This document shows, one piece after another, positions 27,722 to 37,450 of a stretch of DNA of 64,000 nt (the stretch's first letter is position 1; each line of letters starts with the position of its first letter). The stretch is from Pseudocalidococcus azoricus BACA0444 (GTDB taxonomy: Bacteria; Cyanobacteriota; Cyanobacteriia; Thermosynechococcales; Thermosynechococcaceae). The position numbers were made by a program, and so were the translations under genes. The stretch is from assembly GCF_031729055.1 (NCBI RefSeq), contig NZ_JAVMIP010000002.1, forward strand, positions 1-64,000, read 5' to 3'. Below the pieces are notes generated by a model, which saw nothing but the letters and a program-made list of their open reading frames with translations, ran no database searches and had not been told where the DNA came from.

Positions 27722-28582
27722 ATGATTCGTAATATTTTGCTGGCGGACTCCGGCACTGGCCAGGCAGAGTTGATGTTGAAGTCGCTCATGGAACTACCAG
27801 CAGTACAGGGAGCCACCGTGTCGGTTCTTCATGTCATTCCCCCCAAAGTTGTTGCTGAAGAAGTAGAAGCCCAGCGCGCCGAAGGGGTGAAACTATTAGC
27901 CCAGGCCGTGGAACGACTCCATCTGAATCCCCAGCAAGTCCATAGCGTCAACACTATTCTCCGGGAGGGAGACCCGAAAGATACGGTTTGTCGGGTGGCA
28001 GAAGAACTCAACACGGACTTGATCATCATGGGGTCTCGAGGCCTCAAACGCTTGCAATCCATCTTGGCGAATTCAGTTAGTCAGTATGTCTTTCAACTCT
28101 CTACCCGCCCAATGCTCCTGGTCCGAGATGACATTTACGTCCAAAAAATTAATCGGATTATGGTAGCCCTCAATCCCTCCAGTTCTAGCCAGGCCGCGTT
28201 GAAGGTCGCCCTCAATTTAATTCAGGATGTCAAGGGTGGCAAGCTAATTCTGGCCCATGTTAATCCTGACCTCAAAGGTAGTGGCCCCCTGACCAGTACT
28301 GAAGCGGAACAGGATTCAGTCATTGCCCCGGCGGTTGCTGAAGCCAAAAAACGGGGAATTGCCTATCAATGCTTTGTGAGTTCTGGCCGGCCTGGGGAAG
28401 AAGTCTGCCGGATTGCCCAGGAAACCAATGCGGACTTATTGGTGCTGGGATCCCCTGATCGCCGCCCCTCCATTGCCCGGAGCTTGCCGGATCTGGATCG
28501 CCTATTGGGAACATCCATGTCTGACTATGTGCGAGTTTATGCCGAATGTCCGGTGCTATTCAGTCGTCAACCGGAAGCATAG
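27722..28582 (+). CDS. Tandem universal stress protein
   Basis: A 286-residue protein made of two UspA domains (about 1-140 and 141-286). The first has ILLADSGTGQAELMLKSL and the ATP-binding loop IMGSRGLKRLQSILANSVS; the second has VLGSPDRRPSIARS in the corresponding place. The first domain keeps the GxxG-9x-G(S/T)-type loop closely; the second is more diverged. Role unknown beyond the stress-response family. Confidence 0.92.
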   Translation: MIRNILLADSGTGQAELMLKSLMELPAVQGATVSVLHVIPPKVVAEEVEAQRAEGVKLLAQAVERLHLNPQQVHSVNTILREGDPKDTVCRVAEELNTDLIIMGSRGLKRLQSILANSVSQYVFQLSTRPMLLVRDDIYVQKINRIMVALNPSSSSQAALKVALNLIQDVKGGKLILAHVNPDLKGSGPLTSTEAEQDSVIAPAVAEAKKRGIAYQCFVSSGRPGEEVCRIAQETNADLLVLGSPDRRPSIARSLPDLDRLLGTSMSDYVRVYAECPVLFSRQPEA

Positions 28583-28825
28583 AGACACCTCCCAGGCCTT
28601 GGGCTATAGGGTCATGCAAACTGTGCTGAGAGAGGAGAAATGTTGCAAACACTGCCCATCAAGGATTTCCTGCCTTATCCCTCTCTCACCCTAAATGGGG
28701 AACGCTATAGATGAGTCCACCTTGTAGGGCCAAGCACCACCGCCCTTGGGAAGATCTGTGATGTCTGGGGAGTTGGCCTATGCCCAGCCCTGCCAGGAGT
28801 ATCTACATCTTCCCAAGATTCAGCC

Positions 28826-29698
28826 TTATTTTTTGGGCGGGGTTGCGGGTGTGGTGCTGGCCGGGGTTGCTGGACTGGGGGCGGGGTTACTACTGCGCTG
28901 TAGTTGGACTGCGGCTTGGATCGCATCAGGGGTTTGAACCAATTGGATTTGCCCCACCGCTGGATCGTTACTGCTCAGGAGGGTCGCCACCAGCATATCC
29001 AACATCACCACCCGAATATTTGTATTTTTGGCTAAGTCGGGATTCGTCTTGCGGGCCGTATCTAGCTCCGTTTGCAATTGAGTATTGTCAAAGTAAAAAG
29101 GGACAAAGCGCATGGTCTTGGCCTGGCCGTTTTCCTGGACTTTGGCTTCAATGGCAATCGGATTACCAGATTTAATATCGGCTACATAGAATAGCGGTGT
29201 CCCCGTCCGAAAGGGCTGCCCATCTTTAGTGACGAGCTTGCCCTCTTTTTCTTGGATGTCACCAGACTGCTTGAGCATGGCAATGGCCTTTTCCAGTTGG
29301 ACGCGAGAAGGGACAATATCCACGCCCAAGGTGGGATTTTTCTGAGCATCTAAGGCGGCCTTCAATGCCCCACTTAGAGAGGCTGGCGTAACTTTTGCAC
29401 TGTTCCCAATCTGCGGCTGCTGTTGCTTCAGGCTGGTAATCGTTGCTTCTGCGTCCTGCTTGCTAATGAAAAAAGTAAAGACTTGGACTTGTTTGGTTTT
29501 ATCGGCGGGACTGGGGACAGAATAAGTGAGTGGCTCACCTTTGGCATTGGTGATCATGAAAATCGGGACATTGCTCAGTTGCTGTAACACCTGTTCCTGG
29601 GGCAAGGCTTGGACAACCATCTGGCGCGTCATCGCTGGGGCAATCCACATCCCACTGATTAAACTAGCTAAGACCCCGAAGCGAGCCAACCTATTCAT
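28826..29698 (-). CDS. Tic22-family protein
   Basis: A 290-residue protein with an N-terminal signal-like hydrophobic segment (FGVLASLISGMWIAP), then a Tic22 fold: VPIFMITNAKGEPLTYS, QVFTFFISKQDAEATITSLK and TPLFYVADIKSGNPIAI, with a pseudo-symmetric repeat. The C-terminal ~30 residues are Pro/Ala/Thr-rich. Tic22 homologues in cyanobacteria act in the periplasm and affect outer-membrane biogenesis. In plants, Tic22 is in the chloroplast intermembrane space. Confidence 0.9.
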   Translation of the reverse strand: MNRLARFGVLASLISGMWIAPAMTRQMVVQALPQEQVLQQLSNVPIFMITNAKGEPLTYSVPSPADKTKQVQVFTFFISKQDAEATITSLKQQQPQIGNSAKVTPASLSGALKAALDAQKNPTLGVDIVPSRVQLEKAIAMLKQSGDIQEKEGKLVTKDGQPFRTGTPLFYVADIKSGNPIAIEAKVQENGQAKTMRFVPFYFDNTQLQTELDTARKTNPDLAKNTNIRVVMLDMLVATLLSSNDPAVGQIQLVQTPDAIQAAVQLQRSSNPAPSPATPASTTPATPPKK

Positions 29699-29947
29699 AA
29701 ATTCTCCTAAAAATTCGCAAATTACTCAAAAATTAGGGACAGAGGGGAGCCACATGATCGTTGTTGATTGTTGTTGTTTTATCGCCTTCACTCCGGTCAC
29801 TATGCATATCCCAAAAAGAAAATTAGTCCGTAGGATACTTTGACTATGGTACTGGGACAGTGACGGTTTTGATCCACGCTGAGTTTCTTGTGTCCAAGGA
29901 CAAATTAGACTCGGCCAATGCTAGAGACAAAAGTAGAGGGAGCCGTG

Positions 29948-30592
29948 TCATCGTCCCAAGTTGTGAAGGGCGTTGATCTGGGAGGCACAGGCCTGGGTGA
30001 TAGCCTCTAATTCGTGACGATCACTACTGGCAGGCGGGGGAATTAACTGGCCTATCCGGACGGTGACTGGCACAGACCGGGGTATTGGGCCACGACTGAG
30101 GATTTTTTCAGTTCCCCAAAGGCAGACTGGTAATAAAGGAACTTGGGCCTGGGCGGCGATTAAGGCGGCACCGAGCTTGGGATCATCAATGCGGCCATTG
30201 GGAGTCCGGGTTCCGGTTAAAAAAATGCCAACGCTCCAACCCTGGTTGAGGGCCTGATGGGCTGCCCGAATGGCACTGCGATCTCTCGCTCCCCGTTGGA
30301 CTGGATAGGCTCCATAAAGACGGATCAGGGTTTTAAGAATGGGAATTTTGAATAACTCGGCTTTGGCCATAAAGGCAACGGGGCGGCAGACCGCGTTAGA
30401 GAGCAGGGGTGGATCAAAGTAGCTGGCATGGTTACTGACGATGATTAAGGGCCCCCGTTGCGGGACAGTTTGAGCATCAATAATTCGGCCGTGCAGGTAG
30501 GTGTGGAAGAGCGGGGCAACCACAGACCACTTAAACAGGTGATAGAGAGCAAGACTGAGTTTCGGTTCCCGTTGTCGTTGGGCCAAGCTCAT
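29948..30592 (-). CDS. plsC: 1-acyl-sn-glycerol-3-phosphate acyltransferase (PlsC-like)
   Basis: A 214-residue acyltransferase that makes phosphatidic acid from lysophosphatidic acid at the membrane. The catalytic NHxxxxD box is SNHASYFDPPLL, followed by the acceptor-binding region FLTGTRTPNGR (FPEGTRS variant) and VPLLPVCLWG. It is 15 bases downstream of fabD on the same strand, so the two form a small lipid-synthesis operon. The altered FPEGTR box (FLTGTR) is noteworthy but occurs in cyanobacterial paralogues. Confidence 0.9.
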   Translation of the reverse strand: MSLAQRQREPKLSLALYHLFKWSVVAPLFHTYLHGRIIDAQTVPQRGPLIIVSNHASYFDPPLLSNAVCRPVAFMAKAELFKIPILKTLIRLYGAYPVQRGARDRSAIRAAHQALNQGWSVGIFLTGTRTPNGRIDDPKLGAALIAAQAQVPLLPVCLWGTEKILSRGPIPRSVPVTVRIGQLIPPPASSDRHELEAITQACASQINALHNLGR

Positions 30593-30607
30593 GGGATTGT
30601 TTTTAAG

Positions 30608-31489
30608 TTAAAGGGCAGCTAAATCATCCAGACCCGTGATATTAACCAGGCCCAGATTGGGAGTACAGCGTTTGACCAGGCCCGTGAGAACATTACCGGG
30701 GCCAATTTCCATCACCTCTGTCACCCCCAAGGCAGCTAAGTTGAGACAGGTTTCTCGCCAGCGCACCGATCCGGTCATTTGGGCCATCAGGCGGGTTTTG
30801 ATCAGATCTGGGTCTGTGGTGGCCTGGGGTTCAACATTGGCGAGGACTGGCACTTGGGCAGGTTGGAAGGGAATAGTCGCTAAAACATCAGCAAAGGCCT
30901 GGGCAGCATCGGCCATCAAGGGAGAATGAAAGGCTCCACTGACCGGTAAGGGGACGGCCCGTTTGACTTTAATTTGACTCAGCAGGGCCTGGACAGCAAT
31001 GGCATCCCCAGAAATCACAACTTGGCCGGGATGATTATCATTGGCCAATACCACTTGATCCGCCGCCTCAATTGCTGAGTCCAATTCCTCGCGGTCAAAG
31101 CCAATCAGGGCCACCATTGTGCCGTTGGCGGTTTGGCTCATCAGTTTAGCCCGTTGCTGCACTAATTTTAGCCCCGTAGCAAAATCAAAAACCCCGGCAG
31201 CGTAGAGGGCCACATATTCCCCCAGGCTATGGCCAGCCAAATAGTCGGGTTTAAGTCCCTTGGCCTGGGCCAAATCTGCCAAGACCGTCTCCAGGACGTA
31301 TAGGCAGGGCTGGGTAAATTGGGTCTGGGATAATTCTGCCAAAGGGGCTTGACATTGCGCCGCCACCGACCAACCCAAAATGGCCGCCGCTTCCCCTAAG
31401 CGTTGTTCACCGAGTTCTGTTTCCCACAGCTCCAGGCCCATGCCCACCTGTTGCGACCCTTGTCCCGGAAACACCCATGCTGTCGTCAC
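30608..31489 (-). CDS. fabD: Malonyl-CoA:ACP transacylase
   Basis: A 293-residue FabD that loads malonate onto acyl carrier protein in fatty-acid synthesis. Motifs are WVFPGQGSQQVGMG, the nucleophile box LAGHSLGEYVALYAAG, VALIGFD and the His in PVSGAFHSPLM. The start codon is GTG (31487-31489), with GGTGAG just upstream. It is followed by plsC after 15 bases. fabH, often upstream of fabD, is not here. Confidence 0.96.
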   Translation of the reverse strand: MTTAWVFPGQGSQQVGMGLELWETELGEQRLGEAAAILGWSVAAQCQAPLAELSQTQFTQPCLYVLETVLADLAQAKGLKPDYLAGHSLGEYVALYAAGVFDFATGLKLVQQRAKLMSQTANGTMVALIGFDREELDSAIEAADQVVLANDNHPGQVVISGDAIAVQALLSQIKVKRAVPLPVSGAFHSPLMADAAQAFADVLATIPFQPAQVPVLANVEPQATTDPDLIKTRLMAQMTGSVRWRETCLNLAALGVTEVMEIGPGNVLTGLVKRCTPNLGLVNITGLDDLAAL

Positions 31490-31700
31490 GCGCTCACCTT
31501 TATTTATATTGAGAATTAAATTTTGCTTTGATCTTTATCTTCAGGCTGCCATTTCTGACCCCTCAAAAAGGATAGTCTATCCCTGAACCATCCTCAATCA
31601 TGACTTGGTTACCTAAATTACTGGGGATCCGGGTGAGGGAGCCATATAATAAAGCGAATGAGTCACCGTTCTGGCCTTTCTGTTTTTCTTTTGGCTTTTC

Positions 31701-32207
31701 ATGACCCTGATTGGCTTACAGTATCCCATCTTCGGCCCCGAAATTTCCTGTCCCCATTGTCGGCAGTTGATTCCCGCTCTGACTCTCACGGATACCTATC
31801 TCTGTCCGCGCCATGGCCCCTTTGAGGCTGATCCTAAATCTGGTGAGTTGGTGCATTTACAATCTGGACGACATTGGCGGCTGTGGCAGGATGAATGGTA
31901 TCGCCAACATACCCACCCCGATGGCATCCGCTTTGAAATTCACGAGGCCTTGGATCGGCTATATACCCAGGGCTATCGGGCCACCCGAGTCGTGATTGCC
32001 AAGCGCTACCAAGATTTGATCAGTAGCTATTTAGAGCGGGGCACCCAATGGCGCACTGGAGAAGGGCAAAAATTACGCTTGTATGGCTTGCCGGTGGAGT
32101 TTAGTCCCGATGCCGAAACGGCTCCCTGTTGGGATGTCATTAATTTTAATTTGGAAAAAGAACCTGGCGCGCCGACCCGTCCCCCCTACTTTCGGATGTT
32201 TGATTAA
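31701..32207 (+). CDS. Conserved cyanobacterial protein with zinc ribbon (TIGR02652-like)
   Basis: A 168-residue protein. A small zinc-ribbon-like cluster opens it (ISCPHCRQLIPAL and YLCPRHGPFE), then a soluble domain with GRHWRLWQDEWYRQHTHPDG. I recognise it as the cyanobacteria-restricted TIGR02652 kind, with moderate confidence in the number. The ORF ends FRMFD. Function unknown. It is transcribed divergently from fabD. Confidence 0.75.
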   Translation: MTLIGLQYPIFGPEISCPHCRQLIPALTLTDTYLCPRHGPFEADPKSGELVHLQSGRHWRLWQDEWYRQHTHPDGIRFEIHEALDRLYTQGYRATRVVIAKRYQDLISSYLERGTQWRTGEGQKLRLYGLPVEFSPDAETAPCWDVINFNLEKEPGAPTRPPYFRMFD

Positions 32208-32311
32208 CGCCGGCTGGGCTACTAACTGCCTAGACATGATTCTGGGGGCTGCTTATCGCTGCTGATGGGCCTGAGGAATATTGTGGGTGAGATTTCCTAG
32301 ATTCTGGTTGA

Positions 32312-33274
32312 TTAGAAAAACCCAGAGGCAATGTCATCGGTTTCTGACTGAAGATGCATCAGGGTTGCGGTCAGGGTTTCCCCGTTGATCATGGGCCAAT
32401 CTAGGGTCTGGGAGATAATTTGTAGGCGGTTAGCAATTTCCGTTACTTCCGCAAAGAGATGCTCCCGAGGCAGGGCGGCAAATAAATTCAACGCGCCTTG
32501 ATTTTTGGCCCATTTCCGTTCAGCTTCATGAATCTCAGTGCGCATCCCATTTAGTAGGATAATTCCCAAATCAGGATAGCTGGCATGATAGCGGCGGCAG
32601 AAGTCATAGGGATTGGTTTTTGGCATCCCCAGATCTAGCATCAATAAATTGGCTGTGATGCCCAGGCCTTCCACTTGGCCAATCACTTTTTCTAGCTCAA
32701 AGTGGGAACTGCCCCAAATGGTCGAAATACCTTGGGAGTTGAGAATTTCCCGCCACATTTCCCCTTGTACTCGTGAGGCGTGGGTCATCAAAACAAACCG
32801 ATTTCCCTGCACCGAGCCATCTACTATCGGGCCTGGATTAGGGTAAATAAATTGAATTTCTGTTTCACCAATGGTGATAATGTCACGATGTTTGAGGAGG
32901 TAAGGCTTACTAATTTTTTGACTATTAACAAATGTCCCATTTAAGCTTTCTAAATCAACAAGATTAAAGTTACCTCGTTCATCCGCTTTAACAACCGCAT
33001 GATGGCGGGATGACCAGCGATCGGGAAGGACGATTGTACTATCCTTATTTCGCCCAATCACCCATTCCTGTTGATGGCCAAGGGCAATGGAACGCTGCAT
33101 ATAGGGGGAATAAATGACTAAGCGCGGGACTGGGGCAACAAAGACAGCATCTGTATGGGGGACAAAGCCGCGGGATGGTTGAGCTAAACCAATGGGCTTC
33201 TGTTGCTCTGGCACATGGGTGGTCTTGTTCGAGGGAGTTGAGGGAGTTTCCATAGGCCAATGCAACTTAAACAT
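32312..33274 (-). CDS. FHA-domain protein with C-terminal receiver-like domain
   Basis: A 320-residue protein. The FHA domain (about residues 65-145) is well formed: WVIGRNKDSTIVLPDRWSSR, HHAVVK and NLVDLESLNGTFVNSQ, which bind phosphothreonine. The C-terminal half (about 155-275) resembles a response-regulator receiver: NLLMLDLGMPKTNPYDFCRR has an Asp on the expected third strand, but the acidic pair at its start is not evident (FVLMTHASR), so phosphorylation is doubtful. The frame is open to a TTG at 33334; the ATG at 33274 with AGGA upstream is preferred. Confidence 0.82.
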   Translation of the reverse strand: MFKLHWPMETPSTPSNKTTHVPEQQKPIGLAQPSRGFVPHTDAVFVAPVPRLVIYSPYMQRSIALGHQQEWVIGRNKDSTIVLPDRWSSRHHAVVKADERGNFNLVDLESLNGTFVNSQKISKPYLLKHRDIITIGETEIQFIYPNPGPIVDGSVQGNRFVLMTHASRVQGEMWREILNSQGISTIWGSSHFELEKVIGQVEGLGITANLLMLDLGMPKTNPYDFCRRYHASYPDLGIILLNGMRTEIHEAERKWAKNQGALNLFAALPREHLFAEVTEIANRLQIISQTLDWPMINGETLTATLMHLQSETDDIASGFF

Positions 33275-33415
33275 GGGCAAGAGTCCTGCGGGAGAATTTT
33301 TAGCTTGGTTGAGGATTATTGAGGCTAATAACAATCCCCTACGGCTATTTTTACCCTAGGCTGTGAATATCGGCCACCACCACCGTAAAACTACGGAACT
33401 GAGGGAAATCTTGAA

Positions 33416-36037
33416 TTACAACTCATAACTAAACAATTGTCCTTGATGAACTTTTGTTGCGGGTTGCGTTGTCCTAGAAGAGTTCGGCCCGGTTTTTCGT
33501 AAGCCTAGAGCAATTTTACTATGTTGTTCAATTTGCTGCATGACTTGCCGGGCCCGTTGAATGACCGAGGGGGGTAGTCCAGCTAGGCGGCCTGCTTCAA
33601 TCCCATAGGAACGGTCGGCTCCACCCGGTTGGACTTGATGGAGGAAGATAATTTCATCGGGCAGTTCCTTGACAACAACTTGATAATTGACAACATTACT
33701 TAACAAACTCGCCAGTTCATTAAGCTCGTGATAATGAGTGGCAAAGATCGTTCTGGCTTGAATGGTCATCGCTAAATATTCTGCTACTGACCAGGCAATA
33801 GCTAACCCATCAAATGTTGCCGTTCCCCGGCCAATTTCATCCAGTAAGACTAAGGATTTTGGGGTGGCATGGTTGAGGATGTTAGCAGTCTCATTCATCT
33901 CGACCATAAATGTAGATTGGCCCGTGGCCAGATCATCCACTGCCCCAACCCGGGTAAAGATGCGGTCACAGATGCCTAACTTACTGGCCTGGGCGGGCAC
34001 AAAACTACCAATCTGGGCTAAGAGTTGAATCAATCCCACTTGGCGTAGGTAGCAACTTTTGCCACTGGCATTGGGGCCAGTCAAAATCATCAAATCGGCA
34101 ATCCCGCCCAGGTGCGTATCATTGGGGACGAAAAAACCAATGGGCAAGGCCTGTTCAACGACTGGATGCCGCCCGCCAGTAATGAAAAGTTCTCGATTCT
34201 CGACTAGTTCTGGGCAAGTGTAACCTTGATAAATGGCCACATCTGCCAGGCCCCAGAGGGCATCAATACTGGCGACTGCGGTGGCAATTTGGCGAATTAA
34301 GCTGGCCTGGGCGGCAACCGCGTTTCGTAGTTCCAGGAAAATTTCATACTCCAGGTTATGTATATCCGCCTGTAAGGTCATTAAGCGGGCTTCCCGTTCT
34401 TTCAGTTCGGCGGTGATGTAGCGTTCTTCGTTGGTCAGGGTTTGCTTGCGGATATAGTCTGGGGGCGGGGCCTGGTTTTTACTCCGGGAAATACTGATGT
34501 GATAGCCAGCCGCCTTGTTAAAGCCAACTTTGAGACTATTAATCCCAGTCCGTTCTCGCTCATGACTCTCTAAGGTGACAAACCATTGGCGATCCTGCTC
34601 TAATTGCTGACGATGCTGATCCAGATCGGAATTAGCCCCAGGCCGGATTAAGCCCCCTTCCATCAAAGCAATGGGCGGAGATTCAACCAGAGTCCCGTGT
34701 AATACATCCCCCAGGTGTTCCAGTTCCGGTGGTAGGGTTTTTAGGGCAGTCAGGTAACTGGATTGAGCGGTGGCGAGAATTGGGGCTAGCTTGAGAAGCG
34801 TATCAAAGGAATCACGCAGGGCAACTAAGTCTCGGGCATTGGCAGTACCTGAACCCGCCCGACCGGCTAATCGTTCCAGATCATAGATATGTTGGAGGTG
34901 GCGATGGATTTCTTGACGCAGATGGGTTTGGCTGATCAGTTCTTGAATCGTGGCCTGGCGGTCTTGAATGCCCTTAATATCTAACAACGGTTGTAAGAGC
35001 CAACGCCGTAAGAGCCGGCCCCCCATGGCTGTACAGGTGCGGTCAATGGCCCACAACAGGGAACCTTGGAACGTGCCATCTCGGGAGGTTTGAGTTAACT
35101 CTAAGTTACGCCGTGTTTGTTGATCGAGGATCAAATAGTTTGTTAGCTGATAGGTGCTGAGGGTTTGTAGGGGAATCGGTTGTCCGCGATGGGTATCCGC
35201 TAAATAACCTAAAAGTCCTCCAGCCGCGCGAGTGGCCAAGGTTAATCGTTCACAGCCCAGGCCCTCTAAGGAACGTACCCCAAAGGTTTCCAGTAAGCGT
35301 TGGCGGGCCTCTGGGTGATGAAAATCTGCCATCGGCCGCAGGGTGTAGCAAAACTGGGTCGGCAGGCCTTCCGGTAGTAAATCCCCACCCTCCCCAGGCC
35401 TCAACAGCCGATTCAAATCCGGGGCTTCACTGGCGAGTAAAATTTCGGACGGTTGCAGCCGGGTCAGTTCTTGGTGGAGTTGGTCGCGGTCTTGATCTTG
35501 GGTGGTGAGAAATTCCCCGGTGGAAACATCGGCATAGGCCAGGCCCCAATGGGTTCCGGCTAAAATCACCGCTGCTAAGAAATTATTTTTCCGGGGTTGC
35601 AACAGGCCTTCATCTAACACCGTGCCGGGGGTAAAAATCCGGGTCACTTCCCGTTTGACTAAACCCTGGGCCTGGGCCGGGTCTTCGACTTGATCGCAAA
35701 TTGCAATCGCATAGCCCTTTTCCACCAGTTGGCGGCAATAGCGTTCTAAGGCATGATGGGGGACTCCAGCCATGGCAATCCGGCCAATATCTTTGCCCCC
35801 TTCTTTCCCGGTTAAAACCAGTTCTAACTCTCGGGCAATCGTACAAGCATCCTGAAAAAAAGTTTCGTAAAAGTCACCGACCCGATAAAGCAGCAGAGCA
35901 TGGGGATATTGATCCTTCATGTCGGCATAATGCTGCAACATCGGGGTCAAGGTTTGTCGATCCAGGGCATCATGGCTAATTTGCAGGCCGGGGTTACGCC
36001 CAAGTCTGAGGGGTTGATCGGCAGCAGGGGATGTCAT
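33416..36037 (-). CDS. mutS: DNA mismatch repair protein MutS
   Basis: An 873-residue MutS1. The mismatch-reading domain starts with [20 protein letters not shown] and has the Phe-X-Glu motif region [10 protein letters not shown]. The ATPase domain has Walker [31 protein letters not shown] and Walker [20 protein letters not shown], with FATHYHEL following. The C-terminus is slightly shorter than in E. coli. It recognises base mismatches with MutL. No mutL is in the window. Confidence 0.97.
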   Translation of the reverse strand: MTSPAADQPLRLGRNPGLQISHDALDRQTLTPMLQHYADMKDQYPHALLLYRVGDFYETFFQDACTIARELELVLTGKEGGKDIGRIAMAGVPHHALERYCRQLVEKGYAIAICDQVEDPAQAQGLVKREVTRIFTPGTVLDEGLLQPRKNNFLAAVILAGTHWGLAYADVSTGEFLTTQDQDRDQLHQELTRLQPSEILLASEAPDLNRLLRPGEGGDLLPEGLPTQFCYTLRPMADFHHPEARQRLLETFGVRSLEGLGCERLTLATRAAGGLLGYLADTHRGQPIPLQTLSTYQLTNYLILDQQTRRNLELTQTSRDGTFQGSLLWAIDRTCTAMGGRLLRRWLLQPLLDIKGIQDRQATIQELISQTHLRQEIHRHLQHIYDLERLAGRAGSGTANARDLVALRDSFDTLLKLAPILATAQSSYLTALKTLPPELEHLGDVLHGTLVESPPIALMEGGLIRPGANSDLDQHRQQLEQDRQWFVTLESHERERTGINSLKVGFNKAAGYHISISRSKNQAPPPDYIRKQTLTNEERYITAELKEREARLMTLQADIHNLEYEIFLELRNAVAAQASLIRQIATAVASIDALWGLADVAIYQGYTCPELVENRELFITGGRHPVVEQALPIGFFVPNDTHLGGIADLMILTGPNASGKSCYLRQVGLIQLLAQIGSFVPAQASKLGICDRIFTRVGAVDDLATGQSTFMVEMNETANILNHATPKSLVLLDEIGRGTATFDGLAIAWSVAEYLAMTIQARTIFATHYHELNELASLLSNVVNYQVVVKELPDEIIFLHQVQPGGADRSYGIEAGRLAGLPPSVIQRARQVMQQIEQHSKIALGLRKTGPNSSRTTQPATKVHQGQLFSYEL

Positions 36038-36241
36038 TGGGACAAAATCAGTTCCATGATCGGGACATGCAGAGTTTTCCTATTTTAACCCCGCCCCCCT
36101 AGTTGTAAATTTCCCAGGGTTTGAGTATGGTTGCCATAACCTGAGAGCAGTTTATTCAACATGGTTTATGGTGTAGGGGTTAGATCTTGCCCTTCTTCGT
36201 TATCCTCTGGAAACCCGTAACGATTAGCTCGTTAAATTTTT

Positions 36242-37150
36242 ATGCGTGAACCTTTAAGTCGGCTTTTGGACAACCTCAATCAGGTCATGGTCGGGAAGCA
36301 GGATGCCATTCGCCTGGTGATGGTGGCCATTCTGGCCCAGGGCCATGTGCTTTTGGAAGATGTGCCTGGGGTGGGTAAAACCCTCTTAGCTAAAGCCCTG
36401 GCTCGCTCTATTGCCGGCCAATTTCATCGCATTCAATGCACACCGGATCTGCTACCCACCGACCTGACGGGAACCAATATTTGGAATCCTCAGACCGCCA
36501 GCTTTGAGTTTCGCCCCGGCCCTGTCTTTACAAATATTTTGCTGGTAGATGAAGTTAACCGGGCTACCCCCCGCACCCAGTCTGCTTTATTAGAGGTGAT
36601 GGAAGAGACCCAGGCCACCATTGATGGTGTCACCTATAACTTACCCCATCCCTTTTTCGTGATTGCGACCCAAAATCCTGTGGAGTATCAAGGCACTTTT
36701 CCTCTCCCCGAAGCCCAATTGGATCGCTTTGCCCTGGCCTTAAGTTTGGGCTACCCTGCCGAAAGCGAAGAACTGCAAATGCTGCAACGTCTGCAAACCC
36801 AGCCATCCTTTGCCACCCTAGAGCCATGCTTATCCCTCGAGGATATTCAGATGCTACGTCTCCAGGTACAAGAAGTCCGGATTGAAGCACCCTTGCAGAA
36901 ATACATCCTGGGCTTAGTCCGGGCAACGCGGGAGACCGATAGTATTACCTTGGGCGTGAGTCCGCGGGGAGCCGTCATCCTCTATCGAGCCACCCAGGCC
37001 TTGGCTTTTCTGGAGGGACGTGACTATGGGATTCCCGATGATGTCAAATATCTTGCTCCCCATGTCCTCAGTCACCGTTTAATTACTGCTGGCGGACGAA
37101 ATAACCAGGCCCTAGTCCATGAACTTCTAGACATGGTGGCGATTCCCTAG
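36242..37150 (+). CDS. MoxR-family AAA+ ATPase
   Basis: A 302-residue AAA+ protein of the MoxR family. Walker A is LEDVPGVGKTLLAKALA (about residues 38-54), Walker B NILLVDEVNRATPRTQ, and the sensor and arginine-finger regions follow (FFVIATQNPVEYQGTFPLPE, QLDRFALAL). Such ATPases act as chaperones that help metal insertion or complex assembly, usually with a neighbouring VWA-domain partner. No VWA or DUF58 gene is adjacent here: the next gene is the convergent ylxR, 2 bases away. Confidence 0.92.
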   Translation: MREPLSRLLDNLNQVMVGKQDAIRLVMVAILAQGHVLLEDVPGVGKTLLAKALARSIAGQFHRIQCTPDLLPTDLTGTNIWNPQTASFEFRPGPVFTNILLVDEVNRATPRTQSALLEVMEETQATIDGVTYNLPHPFFVIATQNPVEYQGTFPLPEAQLDRFALALSLGYPAESEELQMLQRLQTQPSFATLEPCLSLEDIQMLRLQVQEVRIEAPLQKYILGLVRATRETDSITLGVSPRGAVILYRATQALAFLEGRDYGIPDDVKYLAPHVLSHRLITAGGRNNQALVHELLDMVAIP

Positions 37151-37152
37151 GT

Positions 37153-37440
37153 CTAGCTCACTGGGGGCGGTAGGGTCAGCGGATGCTCTGGCCTGGCAAC
37201 TAAACGACTGTGGAGAGTGGCGTAGATTTCCGGCGGAATTGGGGCCTTCAGGACACGACCAAGGTGGTTTTTCTTCTGGGCCTGGTGGAGACAACTGGCC
37301 TGGGGGCATAGATAGGCCGAACGACCCTGGCCCTGATCCAAGACCACGGTTTGAGATTGAGCCAACCGCACAACCCGCCAAAACTCTGACTTGTGGCCAA
37401 GGCAACGACAACTGAGACAACGGCGAGTATGGGGTGGCAT
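37153..37440 (-). CDS. ylxR: YlxR-family RNA-binding protein (DUF448)
   Basis: A 95-residue basic protein of the YlxR family. It has HTRRCLSCRCLGHKSEFWRV, the GRSAYLCPQASCLHQA motif and KKNHLGRVLK, the typical RNA-binding surface. The ATG at 37440 fits the family length. It is 10 bases after the nusA stop, as in the conserved rimP-nusA-ylxR-infB order. infB does not follow here, so the operon ends at ylxR in this genome (finding listed). Confidence 0.9.
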   Translation of the reverse strand: MPPHTRRCLSCRCLGHKSEFWRVVRLAQSQTVVLDQGQGRSAYLCPQASCLHQAQKKNHLGRVLKAPIPPEIYATLHSRLVARPEHPLTLPPPVS

Positions 37441-37450
37441 CGTGAGACGA

